NCBI GenBank assembly: GCA_028532915.1 | Contig: JAQQAI010000037.1 | Span: 1-52,054 of the forward strand | Origin: Sphaerochaetaceae bacterium | Lineage (GTDB): Bacteria; Spirochaetota; Spirochaetia; Sphaerochaetales; Sphaerochaetaceae | Reading direction: 5' to 3' | Length of the DNA: 52,054 nt | Shown here: positions 9,079 through 15,770 of the stretch, piece after piece | Layout of the letters: each line of letters starts with the position of its first letter | Position numbering within the stretch: position 1 is the first letter of the stretch | Position numbers and translations under genes: made by a program | The notes under the pieces: generated by a model | Told to the model about the DNA's origin: nothing | Databases searched by the model: none | What the model saw: only the letters and a program-made list of their open reading frames with translations

Positions 9079-10098
9079 ATGGAAAAGAAAATCAATGTTG
9101 CAGTCGTAGGAGCCATGGGGCTCGTCGGCGGTGAGATGATAAAGACCCTCGAGAGAAGAAATTTCCCTGTAGCTGAATTGAGACCCCTGGATATTGCCGC
9201 GAATGTAGGCAGGGAAGTCACATTCCACGGTGAAGCTGTCAAGGTGAAAGAAGCCTGTAAAGAGAATTTCAAAGATATAGACATCGCGATCTTCTCTGCC
9301 GGCGGCGATGCGAGCACAATCTTGGCTCCCCAGGCCGTTGAGATGGGGGCTATCGTAGTCGACAACAGCAGCGCATGGAGAATGGACGAAAAGTGTCCTC
9401 TGGTCGTTCCCGAGGTTAACCCCGAGGATCTCGACTGGCACAACGGCATCATCGCCAACCCGAACTGTTCGACCATACAGATGGTAGTTGCTCTCAAACC
9501 CATTCATGATGAGAGCACGATCAAGCGTATCGTCGTTTCGACCTATCAGGCGGCAGCCGGAGCCGGAAAGAAGGGGATCGGTTCTCTTTATAAAGAGAGC
9601 GAGAATTTCTTGAAGACCAAAGAGGTTCAGACTTCTGATGCTTTCTCCTATCAGCTCGGTTTCAATGCCATCCCTCATATCGATGTGTTTCAGGAGGGCG
9701 GCTACACCAAAGAAGAGAACAAGATGATCTTCGAGACAAAGAAGATCATGAAGAGTCAGGATATCAGAGTGACAGCCACCTGTGTGCGTATCCCGGTTGC
9801 TATCGGTCACTCGGAGTCTGTTAATGTCGAGACCGAGGATAAGATCACAAAAGAGAGAGCCCAGCAGCTCCTCGCAAATGCTCCGAGCATTATCCTTCAG
9901 GATGATCCCGAGACGAACACCTATCCGATGCCTCTGTTCTGTGAAGATGTCGATGAGACGATGGTCGGAAGAGTCAGAGAGGATTCCTCGATCGATAACG
10001 GATTGAATTTCTGGATCGTTTCGAACAATGTGAGAAAGGGTGCAGCTCTGAACGCCGTTCAGATTGCCGAAACTCTCATTGAGAGAAAACTGGTATAA
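9079..10098 (+). CDS. asd: Aspartate-semialdehyde dehydrogenase
   Basis: Catalyses the NADP-linked interconversion of aspartyl-4-phosphate and aspartate-4-semialdehyde, the branch point to lysine, threonine and methionine. The N-terminal Rossmann motif is VAVVGAMGLVGGEM. The active-site cysteine is in NPNCSTIQM near residue 130, and the conserved STYQAAAGAGKKG and HSESVNVETE segments with the catalytic histidine follow. The 339-aa length is standard. ATG 9079 is chosen because ATAAGGAGC precedes it; the frame is open upstream into the aminotransferase end. No aspartokinase is nearby. It ends a transport-plus-transaminase operon, so it may serve either biosynthesis or oxidation of an aldehyde made by the ThDP enzyme. 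A hairpin at 10107-10136 ends the unit. Confidence 0.93.
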   Translation: MEKKINVAVVGAMGLVGGEMIKTLERRNFPVAELRPLDIAANVGREVTFHGEAVKVKEACKENFKDIDIAIFSAGGDASTILAPQAVEMGAIVVDNSSAWRMDEKCPLVVPEVNPEDLDWHNGIIANPNCSTIQMVVALKPIHDESTIKRIVVSTYQAAAGAGKKGIGSLYKESENFLKTKEVQTSDAFSYQLGFNAIPHIDVFQEGGYTKEENKMIFETKKIMKSQDIRVTATCVRIPVAIGHSESVNVETEDKITKERAQQLLANAPSIILQDDPETNTYPMPLFCEDVDETMVGRVREDSSIDNGLNFWIVSNNVRKGAALNAVQIAETLIERKLV

Positions 10099-10106
10099 CG
10101 ACACAC

Positions 10107-10136
10107 GAAGAAACCTGCTTTGCGGCAGGTTTCTTC
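10107..10136. terminator. Strong hairpin ending the TAXI/asd operon
   Basis: GAAGAAACCTGC (10107-10118) pairs perfectly over 12 bp with GCAGGTTTCTTC (10125-10136) around a 6-nt loop. The pyrimidine-rich 3' arm supplies the U-rich end, and the A-rich 5' arm makes it potentially bidirectional. Confidence 0.75.
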
Positions 10137-10176
10137 CGTATGATCCTTTAGAGCGTATAAGGACCTGTTCAAATAG

Positions 10177-10286
10177 AGACTGCTGAACCTGTTGGGATTG
10201 TATCTCAGATTTACTTCCGATATAGAATAGTTTTTAAGAGAAGAAACTTGTTCTATACATCTGAGCTAGGGGATGTTCAGCAGTCT
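10177..10286. repeat. Four-tier nested inverted repeat (about 110 bp)
   Basis: Collinear arms nest inside one another: AGACTGCTGAAC (10177-10188) with GTTCAGCAGTCT (10275-10286), CTCAGAT (10204-10210) with ATCTGAG (10259-10265), TATAGAA (10221-10227) with TTCTATA (10251-10257), and AGTTT (10229-10233) with AAACT (10244-10248). All pairs are perfect and separated by unpaired internal loops. The element lies between convergent units: asd ends before it and the small gene on the minus strand ends just after it. It could be a structured RNA, a MITE-like remnant or an elaborate convergent terminator. Confidence 0.6.
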
Positions 10287-10297
10287 TATTATATCAT

Positions 10298-10612
10298 TTA
10301 CCGTGAATATGCCTGTACCCAGTCTATCAATCCGAGTTTATAGGCCTCATTGACTATCTTCCATTCATTTCTGCGTTCAAAGAACAATGCTGCGTAATTT
10401 CTCTGAATCTGATCCCCTTTGAAAAGGTAATGTTCGATCCGCTTCAACCCTTCAGGGTTCGTTACCCGGCCCAGATGGAAATCGACAAAACGGGTGACCG
10501 GAAGGTCTCCTTTCGAAAGTATCTTCATGATTGAATCGATATCCGAACGATTCGCCTTGCGGGCATGCTGTCTAATCAATTCAGAGATTTCTGCATAATT
10601 GCTGGTGTTCAT
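10298..10612 (-). CDS. Small hypothetical protein (104 aa)
   Basis: I do not recognise a family. The protein is soluble, rich in charged residues and predicted mostly helical, with segments such as EISELIRQHARKANRSDIDSIMK and YAALFFERRNEWKIVNEAYK; it has no signal peptide or membrane segment. It begins with ATG preceded on the minus strand by AAAAAAAGGAAATTGAG, a good ribosome site. It lies 78 nt downstream of the HTH_17 regulator gene on the same strand and is probably co-transcribed with it from the promoter at 11195-11223. The pairing may mean a two-protein regulatory module, but that is a guess. Confidence 0.7.
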   Translation of the reverse strand: MNTSNYAEISELIRQHARKANRSDIDSIMKILSKGDLPVTRFVDFHLGRVTNPEGLKRIEHYLFKGDQIQRNYAALFFERRNEWKIVNEAYKLGLIDWVQAYSR

Positions 10613-10690
10613 CTCAATTTCCTTTTTTTTACGAAGTAATTCATTTTTTTCAGTTTTACAGGTCAGAACTCAGGACCTGCAAGCAGCTCG

Positions 10691-11137
10691 TCAATCTCCT
10701 TTTCCGAGAAGTTCATCTGCAATGACCAGCAATCTGCTTATCAGAAAAGGTGATCCGTGAAAAATGAGTTTTCCTCTCCCTTCTTCAGCAAAATAGACAA
10801 AATCATAACGCCCCTGTCCATCCTCGGGAAGTTTAGAATTCATTACTGCATTGAAACTGTTTGAGATCCTCATTGCCTGTTCGGAATTTCCGATGAAACA
10901 ATCAATCACCGCAGAGGCGACAGGTTTTTCTTTCAGAGCCTCCGGGTCAGGTCGGTATATCTCTTCTCTCTTTTCACCTTTCTGAGCGAATGTGCTCAGT
11001 TCATGACCATCTATCCGGTAGCTTCTACCGACTTTCCGTGCAGAAAGTTTTCCTTCACGTATGAATCTCTGTACTGTTTTCTCATGAAGTTGAAGCAGAC
11101 CGGCTGCCTGCGATACTGTATACCATACTTCTTCCAT
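10691..11137 (-). CDS. HTH_17 (excisionase/MerR-like) DNA-binding regulator with C-terminal domain
   Basis: Residues 1-52 form a winged helix-turn-helix of the excisionase-type HTH_17 family: YTVSQAAGLLQLHEKTVQRF, then IREGKLSARKVGRSYRI. Residues 75-148 form a separate domain (SAVIDCFIGNSEQAMRISNS and FVYFAEEGRGKLIFHG) that resembles a ligand-sensing or dimerisation module more than a phage excisionase tail. No integrase or other phage gene is present, so a chromosomal transcription regulator is more likely. A good promoter and an 11-bp perfect palindrome upstream (11195-11245) suggest autoregulation. The small gene at 10298-10612 follows on the same strand. Confidence 0.8.
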   Translation of the reverse strand: MEEVWYTVSQAAGLLQLHEKTVQRFIREGKLSARKVGRSYRIDGHELSTFAQKGEKREEIYRPDPEALKEKPVASAVIDCFIGNSEQAMRISNSFNAVMNSKLPEDGQGRYDFVYFAEEGRGKLIFHGSPFLISRLLVIADELLGKGD

Positions 11138-11194
11138 AGATATTCCTCCAAGTATATAAAGTCATTTAATTGCCATAAAAAGGACTAAAAGGGA

Positions 11195-11223
11195 AGAATA
11201 AGGAATAATAAGGAATATGTCAA
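11195..11223 (-). promoter_or_regulatory. Promoter of the HTH_17 regulator gene
   Basis: On the minus strand, TTGACA (11223-11218), a 17-bp spacer and TATTCT (11200-11195) form a near-consensus sigma-70 promoter about 60 bp ahead of the start codon. The spacer holds two direct copies of the AATAAGGAAT motif (plus-strand reading). Confidence 0.65.
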
Positions 11224-11245
11224 GTGTTGAAATGACACTTGACAT
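11217..11245. promoter_or_regulatory. Perfect palindromic operator overlapping the -35 box
   Basis: ATGTCAAGTGT (11217-11227) and ACACTTGACAT (11235-11245) are perfect 11-bp inverted repeats around a 7-bp centre. The left arm contains the -35 box of the regulator gene, as expected for an autorepressor site. The symmetry also creates a TTGACA on the other strand. Confidence 0.6.
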
Positions 11246-11410
11246 GCAATGTGAGCTGACAGGCTTATGATTTCGTAGTTTACGCCAGGTATAGAAAGCA
11301 TAATCCGAGTATGAACTTTATTTCAGATACTTCCGGGAGACTATAGTTCCTTTCATTCTCTCAATCCCCGTTCTAATCTGATATTATAGATTGACCCTTT
11401 TGACCACATA

Positions 11411-11570
11411 AGATCGGGTTCGCCATCACCATAGGGGAGGATACCGACCTCTCCTTTGAATTAATGGTGGAAGCCGAAATCATTCTCTGTGAGTTGATAA
11501 GGCCGGGAAATTCCGGTGACCGGACAACGAGTATCCTGTGCAAGATCAGAGAATCTGGCCGCCGGTTACG
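11411..11570 (+). pseudogene. Possible coding remnant
   Basis: In the gap between 11246 and 11773 one plus-strand frame stays open across about 50 codons (HKIGFAITIGEDTDLSFELM, then VEAEIILCELIRPG), with protein-like composition but no good start and a stop soon after. I do not recognise the product. It may be a decayed gene; chance is also possible. Confidence 0.2.
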
Positions 11571-11656
11571 AATCCGGCATCGATGATGGTAGAATCTTCG
11601 TTAAGCTCTTCGATAAAGCCTAAATCTGCAGCAATTGATTTGACGATTCCGCTCAT
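11546..11656 (-). CDS. Small ORF (36 aa) with a good ribosome site; possibly a gene fragment
   Basis: ATG at 11656 is preceded on the minus strand by ATAAGGAAGTTGAAGC, a proper ribosome site. The peptide begins MSGIVKSIAADLGFIEELNE and ends at TGA 11546-11548. Its acidic, globular-looking composition resembles the N-terminus of a larger enzyme, so it may be the surviving start of a frameshifted gene. I do not recognise a family. The rest of the gap (11246-11773) shows only broken frames. Confidence 0.3.
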   Translation of the reverse strand: MSGIVKSIAADLGFIEELNEDSTIIDAGFVTGGQIL

Positions 11657-11773
11657 GCTTCAACTTCCTTATCATATCCATGGCAATGCACGAATCTACA
11701 GATTCTACATTAAAAAAATGAACCAGGAAAAGAACTTTAAGAAATAGGACGAAGAATTATCCTTTACTATCAG

Positions 11774-12697
11774 CTAAAAACAGGACTTTCTCACAATTTC
11801 CGACAGACGACTCAGCTGTTCCACTTCAGATCTTTCTGTAGGTCCGAGCAGATTGTGATCTTTCGTTCTGGTGACGATTGTGCCGATGACTGATTCTTTT
11901 TTTAGATAATATTTTGCATTGACCGGATATACCTGACGTTCAATGAAAGCCGATACTGTAAGAAAATCGCTGAGTGTACGGGCTCTTTCGGCTTCTTTCT
12001 CCCAATTGTTCAGCAGCCAGCTGTACAGGTCGCACTGCATGTTTGCCATAACACCGCTGTATCCGTGAGAACCGGCCTGAAGCGATTCAAGCAGAGTCGC
12101 CGTGTTGGCATTGTAAAGGCCCATGTGTGTTCCTTCGAGAATTCTGATCTTTTCTCTGATGTTCTCGATATCACAGCTGGTGTCCTTGAGAAAATAGAAG
12201 CGGTCGAGTTCCCTGCAGAATTCGAGTATCGGTTTTGACAGGATTCTCTTATACGGGTAGGGGCATTCGTAGAAACCTAAAGGAATATCCTGAGGAAGAC
12301 GGTCGATCACGTACCTGGCGTTCGCTATCCAGGTCTCATCCGATTCGTCTTCCTTTGCAAAACGATTCGTTAGGAAGATGAGAGCATCCACACCGGTAGA
12401 GGCGATCCGGCTCATCTGATCGATCTGTTCATCGAGAGAGTCTGCGGTATTTCCCGATGCGATGACGGGAACCCGTCCGGCTGCTGCTTTTACGACGTAC
12501 TCGGCTACAGCGACTTTTTCCTCGGTGGAAAGAAAGAATATCTCGCTCGACTGACAGGTTGCGAACAGTCCGGCAGAACCATTGGCGATATACCATTCGA
12601 CCAGTTTCTCAAGTGATCTGAAATCAATTGTGTTATCTTCGGTGAAAGGTGTGAGCATCACCGGCCATACACCTTTCGGGAATGTAATGTTTTTCAT
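11774..12697 (-). CDS. DapA/N-acetylneuraminate lyase-family aldolase (paralogue 1)
   Basis: Class I (Schiff-base) aldolase of the dihydrodipicolinate synthase superfamily, which cleaves or forms 2-oxo acids such as pyruvate adducts. The Schiff-base lysine is K171 in FYFLKDTSC and the catalytic tyrosine lies in GFYECPYPY (143-147). The usual carboxylate-binding GTTGE/GSTGE motif is replaced by CQSSE at 48-52, so it is not a standard lysine-pathway DapA. It is the last gene of the IclR-BNR-TctCBA unit, 39 nt behind tctA, which argues for catabolism of an imported sugar acid. A close paralogue is encoded at 46547-47476 with a different transporter. AGGAGTACGT precedes the ATG. The substrate is unknown; sialic-acid-like or 2-keto-3-deoxy-onic acids are candidates. 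Confidence 0.88.
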   Translation of the reverse strand: MKNITFPKGVWPVMLTPFTEDNTIDFRSLEKLVEWYIANGSAGLFATCQSSEIFFLSTEEKVAVAEYVVKAAAGRVPVIASGNTADSLDEQIDQMSRIASTGVDALIFLTNRFAKEDESDETWIANARYVIDRLPQDIPLGFYECPYPYKRILSKPILEFCRELDRFYFLKDTSCDIENIREKIRILEGTHMGLYNANTATLLESLQAGSHGYSGVMANMQCDLYSWLLNNWEKEAERARTLSDFLTVSAFIERQVYPVNAKYYLKKESVIGTIVTRTKDHNLLGPTERSEVEQLSRLSEIVRKSCF

Positions 12698-12736
12698 ACG
12701 TACTCCTCATGATTGTTTGGAATTCTTCAATGTTCA

Positions 12737-14236
12737 TTATACAGTCTTTTCCCGGTTTTTCATTCTTTTGAATGCGGAAGAAAGAAGCGGAGAAATGAGA
12801 GAAAGAACAGCTACGATCAGAAGCGTCAGGCAGATGGGATGCTGTATGAATACCATCATATCACCGTCGCTCATGATAAGAGATCCTCTGAAGTTCGCCT
12901 CAGCCAGTTTTCCCAGAATGATTCCGATGATGATAGCCGACATGGAGAACTCGAATTTATTAAGGAAATAGCCGAGGATGCCGAATCCTACCATGATGAA
13001 GATGTCCGTCAGTGAATTGTTGTATGCATAGGCTCCCACGAAGGTGAGACTGAAAATCAGAGGAAGCAGATATTTTTTCGGGACATTTATCACTTTCACA
13101 AACAGCCTGATCAGCGAGAAGCCGAAGATTCCCATCACGATATTCGCTATCAGAAGACCGAGAAAGAGGCTGTAAACAGTGGGCATCTGTTCTTTGAAAA
13201 GAAGAGGTCCGGGCTGTATTCCCTGGACAAGAAGTGCTCCGAGCATGATGGCTGTTGCACCGTCTCCCGGAATACCTAACGTAAGCATCGGGATGAAGGC
13301 CCCGCCTGAAACCGCATTGTTTCCGGCCTCGGGGGCGCAGATGCCTTCAAGAGCACCATTTCCAAATTCTTCCTTATGTTTCGACCATTTCTTCGCCTGA
13401 TCGTATGATATGAACGAGGCGATATCGCCTCCTGTTCCGGGAACACATCCGATGAATGTTCCGATAAACGATGAACGGATAAGTGTTGAGAGCACTTTCT
13501 TTATATCCTTCAGACTGGGGAAGGAACGGTCTATCTTCACCACCTTTTTCTGCTGGGGTTTTCCGTATGATTCTTCGATAGTCAGAAGAATCTGTGAAAA
13601 AGCGAACAGCCCGATCAGGATGGGGATGAAAGAGATTCCTCCCATCAGATAGATTGTTCCAAAGGTGAATCTGATCTCACCGCTCATGGCATCGATGCCG
13701 ATGGTAGCAAGAAAGAGACCGAGGATACCTCCCATAAGACCTTTGAGTACTGATCCTGATGAAAGGCTCGTGATGATGCTGATACCGAAGATGGCGAGGG
13801 CGAAGAACTCGGGTTTCGAGAATTTTAATGCGACTTTTGCCAAAAGGGGTGAAATGAGCATCAGTGTTATTGCACTGAATACTCCACCGAAAAGGGATCC
13901 TAACGTGGAAAGTCCCAGGGCTCGACCGGGTTGGTTCTGTTTGATTGCCAGCGGATAGCCGTCAAGAGTCGTCGCTGCTGATGCAGGTGTCCCCGGGGTG
14001 TTAAGCAGTATCGCGGAGATAGAACCGCCGTAGATAGCCCCGCAGTAGATTCCCATGAGCATCAAAATTCCTCCGATACCGGTATAGGCAAAAGTAAGAG
14101 GAAACAGCAGTGCGATTCCCATGTTGACTGAAAGACCGGGAAGAGCTCCTATGAGAATTCCGATCCCCGTGCCGAAAACGAGACCGATGATATTCATCGG
14201 CTGAAATACCTGAACGAATGCTTCAATAACGTACAT
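12737..14236 (-). CDS. Tripartite tricarboxylate transporter, large membrane subunit (TctA family)
   Basis: Large polytopic membrane subunit, about 12 TM helices, of a TctCBA (TTT) secondary importer. Family hallmarks are visible: GIGIGILIGALPGLSVNMG near residue 20, YGGSISAILLNTPGTPAS near residue 70, and the internally repeated version GCVPGTGGDIASFISYDQAK near residue 265 followed by PEAGNNAVSGGAFIPMLTLG. The length of 499 aa is typical. It lies 22 nt behind the TctB gene. The substrate is set by the TctC receptor at 14785-15744 and is unknown; neighbours point to a sugar acid or carboxylated glycoside. A second TctA is encoded at 43929-45419. Confidence 0.95.
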   Translation of the reverse strand: MYVIEAFVQVFQPMNIIGLVFGTGIGILIGALPGLSVNMGIALLFPLTFAYTGIGGILMLMGIYCGAIYGGSISAILLNTPGTPASAATTLDGYPLAIKQNQPGRALGLSTLGSLFGGVFSAITLMLISPLLAKVALKFSKPEFFALAIFGISIITSLSSGSVLKGLMGGILGLFLATIGIDAMSGEIRFTFGTIYLMGGISFIPILIGLFAFSQILLTIEESYGKPQQKKVVKIDRSFPSLKDIKKVLSTLIRSSFIGTFIGCVPGTGGDIASFISYDQAKKWSKHKEEFGNGALEGICAPEAGNNAVSGGAFIPMLTLGIPGDGATAIMLGALLVQGIQPGPLLFKEQMPTVYSLFLGLLIANIVMGIFGFSLIRLFVKVINVPKKYLLPLIFSLTFVGAYAYNNSLTDIFIMVGFGILGYFLNKFEFSMSAIIIGIILGKLAEANFRGSLIMSDGDMMVFIQHPICLTLLIVAVLSLISPLLSSAFKRMKNREKTV

Positions 14237-14258
14237 TATATTAACTCCAATGAATCTC

Positions 14259-14726
14259 TTACCGTAGGAAGATCGGTAACGGAAGAGCAGTGTTCAGCAT
14301 CAGAGTGAACACCACATACAGCAGTACGACAATACCAAGGGCCGTCAAGATTTTTTCCTTTCTATTTGTGATCCCGTAAATGCTCATGAAAATGTAGGTG
14401 AACATAAACGAGGAGAAGATAAAACCCAGAAGGTAGGTGCTTATACAGAACAGAACGGAAACTCCCATGACGATGTAGACGATCTTATGTTCATGCGATG
14501 AAAGATCGATTTTCTTCTCCCTGATATGTCTGCTGAAAAAGCTTTCAATCAGAAGCAGAACAGAAAGGAAGATCAGTATCATGCCCAGCATGGACGGCCA
14601 GAAGCCGGAGCCGGGGTCTCCGGTGCCGAGATCTACCGGGAAGTTTCGGGACAGAAGGATGAACGAGATCCCGAGCAGAGTAAAAACAGCTGAAACGACG
14701 ACGTTCCACCAGCACATAGATTTCAT
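14259..14726 (-). CDS. Tripartite tricarboxylate transporter, small membrane subunit (TctB family)
   Basis: Small membrane partner of TctA, with four predicted hydrophobic helices: one at residues 8-27, one around 40-62, and two between 85 and 150. The typical GSGFWPSMLGMILIFLSVLL segment lies between helix 1 and helix 2. The length of 155 aa is normal for TctB. It sits between the TctC and TctA genes on the same strand. AGGAGTACCT ahead of ATG 14726 is a good ribosome site. Confidence 0.88.
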   Translation of the reverse strand: MKSMCWWNVVVSAVFTLLGISFILLSRNFPVDLGTGDPGSGFWPSMLGMILIFLSVLLLIESFFSRHIREKKIDLSSHEHKIVYIVMGVSVLFCISTYLLGFIFSSFMFTYIFMSIYGITNRKEKILTALGIVVLLYVVFTLMLNTALPLPIFLR

Positions 14727-14745
14727 AGGTACTCCTCAGAAAACC

Positions 14746-14767
14746 CGGCATGAAAACTTTCATGCCG
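14746..14767 (-). other. Intercistronic hairpin behind the TctC gene
   Basis: CGGCATGAAA (14746-14755) and TTTCATGCCG (14758-14767) pair perfectly over up to 10 bp. The hairpin follows the receptor gene and precedes the TctB ribosome site, as at the other transport operons in this window. Confidence 0.7.
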
Positions 14768-14784
14768 AGTAGTAACTTCATAGA

Positions 14785-15744
14785 TTATAGCATCTGTTCG
14801 TACAGTTCGTGGTCCTGTTTCATCATTTCATAGCAATCATCACCTACAATGTGTGTAGGATCGATTCCCTGCTTGACGAAATATTGGATATATTCAGGAT
14901 CATCGTATATGGCATCAGCCGCATCTCTGAGGATCTGGAGGACATCTGCCGGAGTGTCTTTAGGTGCAACCAGGGCAGCCCATGCACGGATAGTGAGATC
15001 GTGGCCGAGTTCTTTGAATGTCGGGACATCAGGATAGAGGTTCGATCTTTCGGCTGACATTGTTGCGATAATCTTTACCTGACCAGCTTCATACTGTCCT
15101 TTTACACCGGAAGGATCTGCGAACGTTGCATCGATATGCCCGCCCAGAAGAGCTGCAACGATATCGGCTGTACCGTTCGGGTAGGGCACATGTTTCACTT
15201 TCACATCGAATTCCTCTTCGAACTTCATTGCGGCGATATGCCAGATAGCTCCCATTCCGGAGTTCCCTACCTGAAGTTTCCCTGAATTCTCTTTACAGTA
15301 GGCAACGAATTCATCGAGAGTATCATATGGTGCATCGGCAGGCACTATCAGAGCGGCGGGAGCAGCGATAGGAGCAGCGATCGGTGCGAAATCTTCGTAT
15401 GTTACCGGAGATTTTCCCTGATGAGGGAACATCGCAAGTTCAACGGTCACCATTCCGAGAGTGTATCCGTCAGCATCAGCGTTTGCGGTTTCAACCATTC
15501 CTGTAACTCCACCTCCGTCAGGCTTGTTCACGGGTACGAAATTAATGCCTTCAATCTTCTTTCCGAGGAACTGAAGCATTCCTCTTGCCGAGGTGTCTGT
15601 TCCTCCTCCTGCTCCTTTAGGGATGATGACTTTTACATCTTTACCCTGAGGATAAGGCTTATCACTCTGTCCGCTCGCAAAGAGCATCGAAGTTGAAAGG
15701 ATAGTGAGAATCACTACTGCAGCAATCAGCGTTTTCTTGATCAT
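14785..15744 (-). CDS. Tripartite tricarboxylate transporter substrate-binding protein (TctC family)
   Basis: Exported receptor of the first TTT system. The N-terminus is a signal peptide (KKTLIAAVVILTILSTS then MLFASGQSDK). The mature part begins with the TctC-type VKVIIPKGAGGGTDTSARGM carboxylate-binding segment, then VNKPDGGGVTGM, and later GNSGMGAIWHIAAMKFE and HVPYPNGTADIVAALLGGHI. The acidic-ligand loops are the hallmark of the family, whose members bind citrate, tartrate, aromatic acids and many other carboxylates. AAAGGAGACTTG precedes ATG 15744. It is 26 nt behind the BNR protein gene. Confidence 0.93.
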   Translation of the reverse strand: MIKKTLIAAVVILTILSTSMLFASGQSDKPYPQGKDVKVIIPKGAGGGTDTSARGMLQFLGKKIEGINFVPVNKPDGGGVTGMVETANADADGYTLGMVTVELAMFPHQGKSPVTYEDFAPIAAPIAAPAALIVPADAPYDTLDEFVAYCKENSGKLQVGNSGMGAIWHIAAMKFEEEFDVKVKHVPYPNGTADIVAALLGGHIDATFADPSGVKGQYEAGQVKIIATMSAERSNLYPDVPTFKELGHDLTIRAWAALVAPKDTPADVLQILRDAADAIYDDPEYIQYFVKQGIDPTHIVGDDCYEMMKQDHELYEQML

Positions 15745-15770
15745 ATCAAGTCTCCTTTGTATTTTTTTTA

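Noticed and set aside
9022-10104. Long minus-strand open frame (360 codons) opposite asd
   Set aside because: It mirrors aspartate-semialdehyde dehydrogenase codon by codon, has no recognisable motif and no ribosome site. It is an antisense shadow of a well-conserved gene.
10691-11137. HTH_17 protein as a phage excisionase marking a mobile element
   Set aside because: No integrase, attachment repeats, tRNA or phage genes are nearby, and the C-terminal domain is not excisionase-like.
11538-11747. 69-codon plus-strand frame
   Set aside because: It overlaps the 36-codon minus-strand frame that has a proper ribosome site, lacks one itself and shows shadow-like composition.
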